A DNA stretch of 64,000 nt from Marsupella aquatica (Eukaryota; Marchantiophyta): NCBI GenBank assembly GCA_973895155.1, contig OZ316892.1, positions 24,800,001-24,864,000 on the forward strand, given 5' to 3'. A program made the translations under genes and the position numbers. Shown one piece after another: positions 22,682-35,085 of the stretch. The notes beneath the pieces were generated by a model. The model saw nothing but the letters and a program-made list of their open reading frames with translations, made no database searches and had not been told where the DNA came from. The stretch's first letter is position 1. Each line of letters opens with the position of its first letter.

Positions 22682-25635
22682 GAGGCAAGGGTGAGGAAGA
22701 CCCAGCCGAAGGCCTTTCCCCTAGACACTTTTCCCATCTGACAAGGACATTGATACTATTTGCACATTCACTCATTAACATTTTTCTGATTTTCAAAAAC
22801 ATTTGAAGAGCAAGGTTTGACCTTCCATACCACCCTTGACATCCAGCTGAATTTCATGTTCTCAGGATTATTTTAAGCGACTTGGGAAAGTTTTTTCAAC
22901 CAGTCTAATATCCCCATTTTTGATCAAGAGTTGAGAGAGTTATGAATTTCTAAAGATTGCTCCATGGCTCAGTGTCCACAATTTATGCTCCCAGTTAACT
23001 TTGTCATTATTCTCAAGATCCAATCACATTTTGGGGAGAGGGGGGCTTCCAATGAGCCTTGTCAAATTTCATTTAAAATTGATAGACCTACAAATTTACA
23101 AAGATGATGGTCTCCTTTCAGTTGCCACATTTCACTCAACTTAGTACGCAATATGCATGAACTAGCGTGATGCCTGTCTGTTGCACAAAAGTTGTTGAGA
23201 TGAGAAAAGATGTCAAGGTGAAAAAAAGAGGTCGATGAAAGTAAAAGATATCAAAGTGAGGAAATGATATTGAGGTGAGAAAACTATTTTGGGGAGAGAA
23301 AGGACGTCGAGAGTGAGGGAAATATGGACACATGGTGAGATACGGATGTCAAGGTGAACAAAATGTGGCAAGATGAGAAAAAGATAAGATCTCAAGGTGA
23401 GAAAAGATGTTGAGGTGAGAGAAATATATCAAGGTGAGAACACATCTCGATGAGAAACAAAGAGGAGGAGGCTACGCTTCCTTGCCTCCCATGCTTGTGC
23501 CTAGGGTAGCCTCGCTCAATGCCTTCATGTTGTTGTATAAAAGAGGTCCTTCGGCAAAGGAGTTGCTTCAAAAAAATGGGGGTGAGTGCAAGACTTTTGC
23601 CCGATTGTTGGATCAGACCAATGAGTCCCCCAATGCTCTGTCCTTGCTAGCCTTGCCCTCCTGCCCCACTGCCAATTGAAAGAAACTAAATACAACACCC
23701 CCCACCATCTAAAATAACCACAAGATGGAAGGGCCAAGGTGAACAGACAATCCCGCAGACAATAACCAACGCTAACACCCTATCTTTATAGGACAAAACC
23801 AATTTCAGGCCATTAAAATCAGGATTAAAATAAACCTACCCCTAAGAAAACAAAAACGCCTCACCATCTAAAAAAGAAAATGAAGTTTGGGTTTCTTTTG
23901 GTGGGAGTTTGGCCACTTCTTCTTTTAAAAGAATGAGAACAGGAAAATAAAAACAAACGGACAAAAATAAGGGAAGCCTAGGAGCATGAAGGCACTGCCC
24001 TAGGCATAGGCAGCCTATGTGCATGATTGTAGGGATTGTGGGCCAGGCTAGGCAGAGGCACGGGAGGCAAGGAAGGGTAGTCTGGGCATAGACTACCACA
24101 CAGCACAATGATCTAGGCCACAAGCACTGTGGGCAATAAACAAAGGTCACTTTTGGGTGATCCAAAGGTATGGAAAAAATGTACTTTAGATCCAACAACT
24201 GAGATTGATTCTTGCCCAAATCTGCTTTTGTAAGCGGATTGAGTATTATAGAATTAAGATAGATGAGAAGAAATTAGGGCTTTTCTATTGTCCATCAATG
24301 TTTTAAGATTCTGTCAAAGAATTTTGGCAAACCTGGAGGTCCTTCCGGGCTTGAATTTTGCAAGGAAAAAGTCAATGATTATTCTAAGCTTGAACTTAGA
24401 GTTGTCTTGCATGTATGCAACCCTTCACTTTGCACCCAATGTTCTAGCACCAGATTAGTGATAATGGTGCCTGAAACACCTCATCTGCTAGACTCTACAG
24501 TTTCTTAAATGGCAAACCAAGACTATTGTTTGCAAACATTCCTACCCTTGCAATCCCAAAATTTGAAAAATGAATATAAGGTGATCACATGGTCTTGTCC
24601 TCCATGCTTTATGTATGTGACTAACAAGCCCAATGCCCATGAGTTTCACAGAACATGTTGAGGCAAGGCAAAAGATGTCTGGGTAAGGCAAAAATGTCAC
24701 AGCATGCAAAAATATCTTTGGTCACTAGGATATGTTATGGTCAAGGAGGGCAAATGTGAGGGTGTAGGGACCTGAGATAGCAACCATCTAGTTGCAGATT
24801 CCAAGCACAAGGGCCAGCTACATATAGAATAGCTCTCATTGACAGCTCGAGACAGTGTGCAGCATCTTGGGCAGAACGTAAAGACAGCAGCACCAGTGAT
24901 TGGAAAGAAACTCAGAACACTGATTGAAGACACCCTACTGACTGAGGTGTAGGCTCCAAGGCATGGGGAGAATTCAATAAACTTGCAAGATTTGGGGAAC
25001 AAATTTATCACAAATTGTTTATCTCATGACTCATTTGTAGGTTCAATTAATCCGTGGACCCCCATGTTCATCCAAGGAATGTGTATGTGATGAAGTGAAA
25101 TCAATTTTCAACAAGGCGGTAACCGATGGTTTTGAGTCTCCCGGTGGTCTTGGTGTGTGCTCATATTACAAAGAGATCTCTATCTGGTTGAGATTATCTC
25201 TCTCGTTTATCAAACAAAAGGTTGAATGTGGAGGAATTGAGTTTTTTTACGATTTTCGCTTACACATTGGAGAAATTGTGTTTCTACCATTCCTCTTGAT
25301 CATTTGTGAATTATGTTGAGCATTACGGCCACAAGACACCAGAGGACAACACTCAACTGTTGGCGGAAGAGGTCTTGTCGTTTTGGTGGGAAGAACGCAC
25401 GAAATAGACGAGCCATCACTTCACATGAAGGTTTTGTAGTTTTTTTATTTAAGAAAGCTATGGTGTGAGGGGAGACCAGCGATTGTTTCTTCAACATAGA
25501 GGTTGCATTTGGCATCAATCTATGTTCAGAGTGAGCTTCAGTTGAAGCGTGGAGGGATGTGAATAATTCAAGCTAAGGAGCAAGCATTGCGGACAAGTGA
25601 TGGCGACGGGATTGTGATATCTCTTAATCAAGAAA
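22682..25635. other. Gene-free DNA with short degenerate repeats
   Basis: Contains the GGTGAGAAAA-type array at 23160-23460 (listed separately) and short, unrelated frames up to 125 codons without domains. The phrase 'ccaatgag..ttgtcaaatttcat' at about 23050 resembles units of the array at 25.6-26.5 kb, so that array once extended further or was seeded more than once. Confidence 0.4.
23160..23460. repeat. Degenerate ~20-bp minisatellite, 'gatgtcaaggtgagaaaa' type
   Basis: About twelve imperfect units built on 'gat.tcaaggtgagaaaa' run from about 23190 to 23455, with variable spacing. The same word in reverse-complement form makes up the array near 30850-31220. Confidence 0.75.
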
Positions 25636-26500
25636 GGGTTTCCAATGAGTCTCAGACTGACAAATTTTGTCAAGTTCCAAATGAGTTTTTGAATTTATAT
25701 ATTTGCCTTTCCAATGAGTGTTACAATAAAAAAATTTGATCTTGAGTTCATGAATTCTTTTAACTTTCCAAGATTGAGTCTGACATTGACAAATTTCATG
25801 TCATATTTTATCACGGTACTAAAGAGATTATGAAGTTTTCAATCTCTCTAGCTTTCTAATGTGTGCCATTGAGAGTATTTGTCAAGAATTAGAGAGATCA
25901 TGAGTATCCAAATTTCTCTAGCTCTCCAATAAACCTAACATTGATAGATTTTGTCAAGTACTAAGGAGATAATGAGTTTCAAATTTACTCTAATTGTCCA
26001 ATGAGTGTGACATTTGTTAGGATTTACTCTTAGGTCTAGAGTTACGACTGTACCGTAGTTAAGGCTAACCTTAGTTGCAGACTTGGTTAGGTCAGTCATG
26101 TTGTGCACACTCTATAACCAAGCAATGTTTGCTTGGAGAGTGGGAACTCAGGCTCATTGTTACGGAGCTAGTTGAGAGATAGAGAGAGATTGCACTGTGG
26201 ATGCTTGGTATGGTCGGTCGGCCTAGAGTGCAATATAGCTCATGTGTGTTCCCGTGGACGTAGCCTCATGTGGAGGTGAACCATGTATCTCTCTGTGTTG
26301 CCTCTTTGTGCGTTGGATGGTTCATGGGCTTGCCGTTGCGATTATCGTCTATGCTCAACAACATTGAGAGATTTTATCAAGAGAGTACTAAAGAGGTCAT
26401 GAGTTTCTAAATCTTGATCTTGAACTTTTCAATGAATCAAACATTGATAGGTTTCATTAAGTACTTAAGGAGATTGATTATTTAGTTTTACAATGTGTAG
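25636..26500. repeat. Old 72-84-bp tandem array split by a solo LTR
   Basis: Units carry 'ccaatgagtctgacattgac', 'aaatttcatcaagtactaa' and 'gagatcatgagtttc'. Related marks occur at about 25781, 25865, 25937 and 26008, and resume at 26361 after the LTR, ending near 26490. Sequence identity between units is moderate, so the array predates the LTR insertion. Confidence 0.7.
26015..26360 (+). mobile_element. Solo LTR of a Ty1-copia element (sense plus), 5-bp TSD
   Basis: The 346-bp sequence starts TGTTAGGATTTACTC and ends CTATGCTCAACA. It is related to the reverse complement of the LTRs at 45367 and 51495 (shared blocks such as 'ggaggtgaaccatgtatctct' and 'gatggttcatgggct'). It is flanked by perfect 'acatt' duplications at 26010-26014 and 26361-26365. 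No internal element sequence remains, so it is the product of LTR-LTR recombination. Confidence 0.93.
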
Positions 26501-26689
26501 TCAAAAGGGTTCTAACTATATACATTTTTATTGATGGGTTTGTTCAAATTTGCAAATAATTAAAAATACAAGCATTTGGTTGTAAAACACTGATATATCA
26601 TTGATGAATATATAGTGGTAATTTTATTTTACTTAATTACATCTCTTCCTTTGTATTCTGATTTCTTTTACATTTAATACTTACGGGCA

Positions 26690-26832
26690 TGATGCCCCAA
26701 AAATGACATTATTTTTGTCAGAGAAATGAATATGCACTTTTGTTATTGTCAAAAATATCTTGCCCCAAAAATGACATTGTTTTTGTGAGAGACATGAATA
26801 TCCACTTTTGTTATTGTTAGAAATATCTTTTG
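26690..26832. repeat. 72-bp tandem duplication
   Basis: Two copies of 'gccccaaaaatgacatt..ttttgt.agaga.atgaatat.cacttttgttattgt' lie side by side, ending with 'aaatatctt' each time. Confidence 0.9.
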
Positions 26833-26867
26833 GTTGATGTGGTGCAAGCTAGTGACCGTGAATTTTC

Positions 26868-27202
26868 AAGGGACCTCTCATGGGTCTCTAAAGATATACT
26901 CATCAAATGTGTTTTTAATACAATCAAATAACTCCCAAGCGATAGGAGACGAAAGGATAGGAGACGAAACCTCTCATGGGGTCTCTAAAGATATCCTCAT
27001 CAAAAAATCCATTCCAAGGAAAGATATCCTCATCAAATGTGTTTTTAATACAATCAAATAACTCCCAAGCAATAGGAGACGAAAGGATAGGAGACGAAAC
27101 CTCTCATGGGGTCTCTAAAGATATCCTCATCAAATGTGTTTCTAATACCATCAAATAACTCCCAAGCGATAGGAGACGAAAGGATAGGAGACGAAAGGAG
27201 TA
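26868..27202. repeat. ~97-bp tandem repeat, three to four units
   Basis: 'actcccaagc.ataggagac' begins at 26931, 27061 and 27158, and 'ggataggagacgaaa' ends the last unit near 27200. The first step is 130 bp because of an extra 33-bp piece containing 'aaaaaatccattccaagg' near 27001-27025; the second is 97 bp. Units are almost identical, so the array is recent. Confidence 0.92.
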
Positions 27203-27941
27203 GAGAATTCTCTATATGAGCAGTACATTGAATGTCTGTAAAAGTTCTGCAAATGAGATCTAGATGGAAAATTCTTGACGACAAGCAAGAAATGTCTAGA
27301 CCTGACATACAGATATCTCCAACATTCAACCAAGCGAGGAACATTTTGAAGCGACCAAAGGCTCAAAAACTCTTCAAGGTGCTGGCACAACAAATTAACG
27401 CTCAAAAATGTGCAACGTGGGATGACTAAAGCGCACGAACGCTTCCAATAGTTTTATAAATCATAACTTCCGGCCCTCGAAGGCACAAAGTGGACCGTTA
27501 CTCGAGGATCCCGGGCCGGCCTGGTAGGAGGAATCGATTTGATAGTAGAATTTGGAACCATCCCTAGAACCTATCTAGAATTTGGACTATCTAGATTCTA
27601 CTATCATGCAGAACTATTCAAAATCTTGCACCATCATCTCAAAGTAGCACAATTCTAGTCCTCGCTCTATTTCAAACATATACTTTCCAACGTACTACAG
27701 CATACCAACAAGTCGATCTCGGGCAAAGATGACCTGGACATAGAAGCTCGTCCAATCGTCGACTGGCTCGCCGGCCGGAGTAGTCGTGCAGATCTTCGAT
27801 GCAGTTGTGAGTGCAGTTGGTGTCCTGCGGGTTGGCGAGCGAATCCCTCGAATTCACTATGTCACACTATCGGGAGTCCGAACGCTGAATTCAGTGTACT
27901 TTCGTCCATGACAATCGATTCGAGTGCAAAAGCGCTATAAT
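27203..27941. other. Short intergenic stretch, nothing recognised
   Basis: Contains a short frame on the minus strand (27857-27672) without a known domain, and the 3' flank of the PADRE gene. I see no repeat or element. Confidence 0.4.
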
Positions 27942-28529
27942 TTATGTACAATCAGAATGACTATTGAACGAAGAATTACGACTTAAGGTAGGAGACTCTT
28001 GTATACACTCAAGGGATGGTGTCCGAAGACTCCGACATCCCGAGCTTTTCCGATGCTCAATTGAAGGTTGATTGCAAGCAAGCAAAGGTCTGGTATGGTC
28101 GTAGTCATCATCATCCAAAGTATGAAAGGGTCGTGACGACCCGAATATCCTGTCAAACACCGTCTGGATCCACATCCTCCTTTTCGGACCGCTCCTGTTA
28201 GTCGCATGTTTAAGTTTAGCATCCAACTTCTTGTTGACATTTAGGGTGAAGAACGCCCAAGAATCCAGAAATGGTTTAGAGTTCCCTGCTGTTTGAATGG
28301 GCGTTATGAGATAGTTCTGGTTCCTTTTGAGAGCCTGTTCCGGTTTCAGCACAGATATCTTACGGCGCTGCCCCATTCCACGGTTGCTCGCCACACTGCA
28401 ATGCAGCACAACATGCTGTGGATATCTTTTCATCACAGTCGAGGCCCTGACTGGTTCCCTGAATTCTGCTGTCTCTCCGTTCAAACGCACCACAGTCACC
28501 GTCCGGCCTCTGCACGGGAAGTTGCCCAT
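27942..28529 (-). CDS. PADRE-domain (DUF4228) protein, single exon
   Basis: An uninterrupted 195-codon frame begins MGNFPC, a likely N-myristoylation (Gly2) and S-acylation (Cys6) signal for membrane attachment. Residues ~10-82 fit the PADRE/DUF4228 fold: VTVVRLNGETAEFREPVRAS, then VMKRYPQHVVLHC, ISVLKPEQALKRNQNYLITP. The rest is basic, then Ser-rich and low-complexity, with no second domain. In flowering plants many PADRE genes respond to pathogens and abiotic stress; the biochemical role is unknown. The length of 195 is typical. The start is the first ATG of the frame and gives the conserved MGN beginning. Confidence 0.88.
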   Translation of the reverse strand: MGNFPCRGRTVTVVRLNGETAEFREPVRASTVMKRYPQHVVLHCSVASNRGMGQRRKISVLKPEQALKRNQNYLITPIQTAGNSKPFLDSWAFFTLNVNKKLDAKLKHATNRSGPKRRMWIQTVFDRIFGSSRPFHTLDDDDYDHTRPLLACNQPSIEHRKSSGCRSLRTPSLECIQESPTLSRNSSFNSHSDCT

Positions 28530-30849
28530 CGTCGGCCAACTGACTCTAAACTTCCTGAACCTCTATTTCTGTAATCGGTCTAGTCTTCCATCCATACCAC
28601 TGAACCACTGCATCCAACTCAAGGCACTTGCCGCAACATCTCGAAACAGAAATGCACAGTTCGCCGACTCAATAGCTTGCAACGCTTGCGCTTGGCGCCA
28701 TGCAGGCTAGACACAGGTCAGCCACGTCGCCACATGCATCTGGCCCTGGTAGACTTTCATGCGTGATTCAACGAGGAGGCACACTTGACGCCTGAACACT
28801 GCTGTATATGGCCGGGATATCGCAATTCTCCACCTACAGCTCAAAGAATTCCAAATGGACCAAACTTGTCAAGGTTGATTCGAGGCGTTCCATGGTTGAC
28901 AGAAAGTGGAAGGACACACCGTCACTCGAATTAGGGAATTTCTGCCATCACTCTGCCGTCGGTAGGAGTAAGTTCTGGGACAGTATGACAGACCCTCCGG
29001 CTTCACGAAGGGTTTGCCTTCGTCCCCGTTCATATAAATGATCGCCTCCAACAAGAATCTCAACTAAATTCAGTCACAGAAATCGTAGAGTATATCCATC
29101 GATCTCGTGCTCCTCTATATTTGTTTGTCGTATGAAAGATTCCTTTCCTCGATCACAACACAAACGAACAGTTCATCTCGCGCGTTTGACCACCAAAATT
29201 CGCACCAGAAGAAGACAGGTCAAGAGTCGACCGAGACATTGGGGACAACGTAAATGTCGCCACTCTTGTCGTCGAGGGATGGACAGCATCAGACTCAAGC
29301 TGATTCGAGAGTCTGTCCAGACTCCAGACGGCACTACTACTCGATGTCGTGCACTACTCGATGTCGTGCGGCGTTTCCTGTCGTGTCTGAGGTGAGCCAA
29401 GGCCGTCGACGAGGATCGGATGGATTCAATACAAGGAATCGTCCAAAGCAGAATGAGTATCTGACTTTGGACGCAATCTCGAGAGGACGAAATTCAGATC
29501 GGGACAGTGCGGGAAAGTAATATCCACGTCAAAGACCAGAACCTCCGGAGTCCTCTGGTCCTCAGTCAATGTCTCTTTTTTTCCCTTGAAAAATCATTTT
29601 GAATTACATCAGACAGAAACCACACAACAAGGTGATCCTCAGTCCATGCCTCTTTCTCATTTCGCCCCTTTTAAAAAAAGAACCATAATCATACAAAAGG
29701 AAGAAACGAAGTATAATAAAGTGAAAGAAAAGAGGTACCAAAGAGATCAAACAAGAGGCAAATGCAACCTCAACCCCTAAAAAGTGGGAGGGAAATACAA
29801 ACTTTAAAGTACCAACCCCTTTAGAGTGCCTCCTGGTCTCAATTTTAATTTTTTAAAGCTTTTTTTGCCCTTTTTCAGCAGCCACGGCGGCCATCGTCAT
29901 CTTGTATCAAACGTCATCTTGTGTGAAGGAGAAAATGTTAGTCATATTCTGATAAAGTCTTAATAGAATAATACATAACCGTCTCCCTCTATACTTTCTA
30001 GGGTCAAATCCGCTAGATTTACAGATAACGCATCCCTAGATATTTTAGGGTCAAATCTCGCTCTAAAGATAACACCAAACTGGTTTCTGAGTCTCTCTTG
30101 GCTACATCTGTTCACGTTTGATATTTTTTTGTGTTTGGCACTTGGAATCTATCTACTCACTATAATACTCATATTTATTGTCTGCTTACAAATTACAAAA
30201 TGCACTTTTGGAGGGAACTCATTATGACCCTTGGATTTAAAACCTAAGTATTCCTGTCCATGAGATCCCGTGAGAAGAATAATAGATGTCCTAGCTTAGG
30301 ACACACATGCACACGTAGAACTATGGCACTATATCCATAAAATGATATTAATATCAAGATGATTGGAAATTGAATGTGAGTTGACATGTGACTATAATGG
30401 GTAGGTGGGTCTAACAAGAACTAGACCCCACATTACTTTGGGACACATGCTTGCCCCATTCACCTAAAGTAAACTTATATAGAAAAAAACAATATAAATT
30501 AGAGTTTTTAGTGGAAAGGATGTTTTTATAGGAAGTGGGAAAAAGTGTATTAAGGGGAGATTAAACTAAATTTCTCACTTTTTCTATTGTCTCTATGAAG
30601 TAGTTCTTCCAACTTAGATTAACACTAAATCCTGAATTATTTTTTGCAATAACCATATTGACCAAGGACACAATGGCCACAACAATGAAATGGTCAGAAT
30701 GATAATTGATTGCAACAATGAAATAGTTGCAATAATAAAATGATTATATAACTTATTGCAACTGTGCAGAGCACTGGGAATGAGTTCATATATACATGCA
30801 CCAATCCAACATTATAAAAAGCTTCCCTCCCTAGATTAAAGCTTTCATG
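28530..30849. other. Intergenic DNA, no recognised gene
   Basis: Holds the upstream region of the PADRE gene and short frames on both strands (28869-29063 minus and 29173-29400 minus among them) without known domains. A ~30-bp phrase 'gtcctcagtc.atg.ctctttt' is duplicated at about 29558 and 29636. From 29600 the DNA is AT-rich and featureless. Confidence 0.35.
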
Positions 30850-31225
30850 CAATCAACTTGACATCTTTTATCACCTTGGCATCTTGGGGGCATCTTTTTA
30901 TCACCTGGACAACTTTTATCACCTCTACGTCTTTTTATCACTTTTGGCCCTAGCTTCTTGTTGGCTTTTGCTTGGGGTTCCCTTGGCTTGTTTTTCTTGG
31001 GGTCCTTTTGGACCTCTCTTTTCCTTCCCTTCATTGGTTGCTTTGCCATTGGGATCATGTCTCCCAGTTCGGTATTTTTTTCCATTGGGCATGGTGATAT
31101 TGCTTTCATATATTTTCTCACCTCGACCTCTTTCTTTCTCCTTGACATCCATTTTTTCCTCCACATCTTTCCTCTCCTCACATCTTTTATCACCTCAACA
31201 TCTTTTATCATCTTGACGTATTTCA
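30850..31225. repeat. Degenerate minisatellite, 'catcttttatcacct' type
   Basis: Units such as 'gacatcttttatcaccttgg' flank a central stretch (about 30950-31110) of less regular sequence. Read on the other strand the unit is 'aaggtgataaaagatgtc', the same word as the array at 23160-23460. The long frames on both strands here are by-products of the repeat. Confidence 0.7.
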
Positions 31226-31562
31226 TGCAAGGCACAGGCATTGGGCCGGCTAGTATATATATAAAGAATGTTTCGCTTTCTCAGAATGTGAAACAATGTC
31301 CGATGGACCAATTAAGGGGTCTGTTCAGAAACCCAGATGGATTTTCCAAGCTTGGATTGACTGTGCTGAACAGGACTTGGGTAGCACATTTTAGGTTTGA
31401 TTAAAATGTGACCTATAGATTGGGCTCTTGATCATTTTCAATCATTCATCCTGCCATAAGTCATAGCTCATGCCAAATCTACTAAAGTAGTTTTTTTCCA
31501 GAAGTACTAATTTGTTGCTCATGCCTAAATTACTCACTATGTCCTTTGCAACCAATTCACTT

Positions 31563-31871
31563 TGGTCACTTGGCCCAGGGGATGAGCATAGAACCGAGAG
31601 GTCCTAGGTTCAATCCCCCCCTCCATATGCAAGGGTTGTCAGTGGTGCAAGGTTGTGGAGGGTGAGGGTGAGTGTGTGTGTGTGTGTTTGGGTGGGGTGT
31701 AGTGGTGTTTTCTCCTCAGCCCCTGGCTGGCCCCCTTTGGGACTCAGGTCCAACCCTCTCTCCCTCCTGGTCCTGGGTATGACCCCCATTGTGGGCTACC
31801 CTACACAGGTGCATGCTCCGGAGTTGAGCCATATAGGATGGGTCAACAGTCGGCTTTCAAGGTAAAAAAAA
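31563..31871 (+). mobile_element. Probable tRNA-derived SINE
   Basis: A box-A-like 'tggcccagggg' at 31571 is followed by a box-B-like 'ggttcaatccc' at 31608, a spacing that fits an RNA polymerase III promoter. A GT-rich body ((gt)n near 31670) and a 3' part with 'gtgggctaccctacacagg' lead to an A-run at 31864-31872. The total of ~310 bp and the layout are like plant SINEs. An imperfect flanking repeat 'ctttgcaa' at 31544 and 31878 is not directly adjacent, so target duplications are unproven. Confidence 0.55.
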
Positions 31872-31879
31872 ATTGTACT

Positions 31880-34330
31880 TTGCAAAAGTGAAGTGTACTT
31901 CCTAAAAAGTGATAATTGCCACTCATACCCAAACTACTCAGGACATCTTTACAAAACAGCCATTGGCACTTGGTTTATAATATTTTGCATGTTCAAATAT
32001 GGGAAAAATGATCTCAGAAAACTCTCAACCATTGTGATGTAATCGATTGGAAGCAAAAAAACACGATGGCAAAATTTGAGATTAAACAAAGATCCCAAGA
32101 TTGTATACATATATATACAAGTCTGCCAAAAACCAGCCCTTTAGAGTTGGTGGGGAGTCTTGAGAAATTCCTCGTTAAAAAGTGAAGCATCCTTCTAGAA
32201 GATATTGGTCTCTTAAAAGTGAGGCGTCCTTCTAGAAGATGATGGTCCCTTTTTTGTTTTGTTTGTGTAAACTGGATGCTAACTTCACAAAGTCCATAAA
32301 GATGGGCAGACCAAAACACCTGGGTCGATCCTTGCTGTGCATTTCAGAATGTGGTCTCATAAGTTCAGGTCCAATGAGAGCTCAGTCAACCAACCCTAGT
32401 TCGGATATAGACTTGATAGATCTGGAGGGTTGTGGAAGCAAAGGAGGCCCACGTGACCATAGTTTTTGTTTTTGCCTTTTTTTGGCTTTACAAAAATTGA
32501 TTTTACTAGCCTGTCCCCAAACTAGTCCTCCAAAAGTAATCTACAGGTGTCCTCCATTTTCTATATGGGTTGGCCTGACACGACTAGAATAACCAAAGAT
32601 GGCGCATGATTGGCTTGTGGAGACAAGCTCATGATTTGCCTGAACCAGCCCCCTCTAACTGTACCTTCACTCTAGACCTGTGGACCAGGTTCCCCCATAG
32701 CATCCACACTCACTATAATACAGGTGTCAATTGTTGTCCCCACTGGGTTGTATATAAGTGCAACCTACTGTGTACTGGTTCCGTTCATTTTCCTCACTTT
32801 TATGGTCTGAGGGGGTTAGCTTGGACAAATTTTGAGCCTCTACATACATGTTGATAGAAGTACTATCATCTTGGGTTAGTCTAGTCTGGTTAAGTAAAGT
32901 CCTATACAAAATGGTGGACCTGACCCTCAAAGTGGTCCGGATAGTAAACAATGGTTGCAAGAAATAGGGGGCTGTGTGCTCTTATTTTTACAAAGAACAT
33001 GGGAGGGCCATTTTCCCTCCTAAAAGATATAATCTTGACCAAAACGTTTTTGAGATAAGCTGCCATAGCAAATCTCTTGAACCAAACCACTAGGTTTCCA
33101 GCTGTTTAGACTGCCTCTCAATGTGATCTAAAGTTTAAACCCATTGGCCTGTTTGCATCAACATTTGTTTGGGCCCACTGCTTGACATGTAAGATCACCG
33201 AAGTAAATTGGCCACCCAAATTCTTATAAAGCCAACTGCAACCATTTCTCTTCAATTCAACATACAGATCTACTCTCATTTTCCTGTTTGAGAAGTGTCC
33301 CCACGTATAATTTGTGAAGGCATTGTAAAAAGGCTATCCTCATCCCCAAATGTTTTCCTGGCTGTAGGCATACTTCAAATACAGACCTGGAATTTGGTCA
33401 CAGATTTCAAGAGACATCCTTTGAGGTTTGTAAAGCCATCTTAACTCCCTTTGTGGTTTTTTCTTGTTGTAACTTGTAGGGAAAAGAATGCACAATCAAG
33501 ATTGGGATCAACTCATTATGAAGATTTTTAGTAAGTGATCTGAGGCTTTAACTGTTTAAGGTCCTGTCTGCTACTAGAGCATTGTGGGCAATAATAGCCC
33601 CTTAGACCTAGACAAGGGCCTGTAAAGACAAGGCTTTAGTGGGGGGGGGGTCTCAAACCTCTATAAATTTGATGGACCTTAACTTTGTAGTCAAGGTACA
33701 TACAGATAATTAAAGGTGTAGACCACCAAATTATTATGCATAATTTTTCCAATAAGGATTGGTTATATGCCATACCAGAAGTCATTATAGAGGCTAGTGA
33801 AACAAATTACATCACCCTATGAATTAGTTCGAGTACCCCTTGGGTATGTAAGCTCATTTTATTGAACTATTTGGAGCCATGAAGAGTTGCACGTTGGAAT
33901 AGATAGATTAGAGGAATAGATATATGAGAGGACATGAGAGGCCATTATTTCAAAAATATGTAAATTAAATTTAAAAAATGAAACAGATTACCAGAAAACA
34001 CTGATATCAATCACAACTTATCCAGAGATTATTTTCTTTCACCCCTATTTTACCAATTTCTTTGTTTAGCTGAAATGATATTTTTTTAGTTTTTCATTGT
34101 TTTTATAGTTACATGGTCTAATTGTTTTCTTTGCCTTGCCTCAAACATAAATATTCAAATTTGTTATTTATTTACATAACCAACTGTTCTTGTTTGTGAC
34201 ATATCAGGATGATGTGGCTCCACATGCATCCAAGAATTTTAGAAGAAACTTCCCACATGGCCTGTAAAAAGCTATGGACATTTGTAAATAAGCAAAAGTC
34301 ATCATCCCTGACTATGAAGTTTTGAGAATC
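31880..34330. other. Gene-free AT-rich DNA
   Basis: Only short frames are present. One ~48-bp phrase 'ccttctagaagat..tggtc.ct' is duplicated at about 32190 and 32230, and a G10 run occurs at about 33641-33650. I see no transposon signature. Confidence 0.4.
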
Positions 34331-34399
34331 CCTACTACATGCACCAGCTTGATAATACCTTCCCTGAACATAAAAAGAGATGCCAAAATTATTTCGTGG

Positions 34400-35085
34400 A
34401 CCCATCATGCCAACTAGAGATTCTGCCGAAAGCCGCGCTGCACAAGGCAATGCGTTGCGAGGTGCTGCAGTACACGCAATCTCCTCTCGTCAGCGTTTGT
34501 GTGCTCGTTCCCACTCCACTCCTGCCCTGTTTCAAGCAAGTAATGACCGAGTTTGAGCTTCTTCTGGTGGGGCAGAGTGGCCGGCTGTCCCTTCCCCTAG
34601 CAAATTCTCGTCAGTGAATGGCAGTGTCCCAGCGTCAAACGAAGCTGAAATTTTTGAAGCAAACATGAATTTTGCAACCGTTGAGGCACTCAAGGAAAGA
34701 GCATATGTCAAGAGCACTTCAGAGTTTTTCCCAGTGGCTTAATCAACAATCACAGATGGTCAAACTTCCATTGTCTTAACGAGTGTCGTGGATACCAATT
34801 CCTCGATTGATACAAGCAATGAAGACGACTCTCCAGAAACGCCGTTGAATGTTCTTAGCAAGGTATGCAATCTGAAGAAACGAGAACTACTGAGAGGTTG
34901 TGAAGCTAAGTCATCAACTACACCTGCAGGAATTGTTTTCAGGGAGCAATTCTGGTTCACATTTCCAAGCCCGTCATCTTTGCAAAGAGGCGCAGACTGA
35001 GAGCACCAGGAGTTCCTCTCTATCCATTCCCGAATCAAAAGTTAGGCATAGGATTCAATCCTACCAACGAGCTGAATTAATTCGT
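34400..35085 (+). pseudogene. Possible exons of an unrecognised gene
   Basis: Composition becomes more balanced here and two stretches read well: KFSSVNGSVPASNEAEIFEA to about 34740, and GAILVHISKPVIFAKRRRL after a good acceptor 'attgttttcag' at about 34942, ending near 35078. The pieces cannot be joined convincingly and I recognise no family. Could be a decayed or partial gene. Confidence 0.2.

Noticed and set aside
30831-31404. Overlapping frames of 110-148 codons on both strands
   Set aside because: Low-complexity products of the 'catcttttatcacct' array.
31573-31645. Functional tRNA gene
   Set aside because: Box A and box B are present but no cloverleaf can be formed; better explained as a SINE head.
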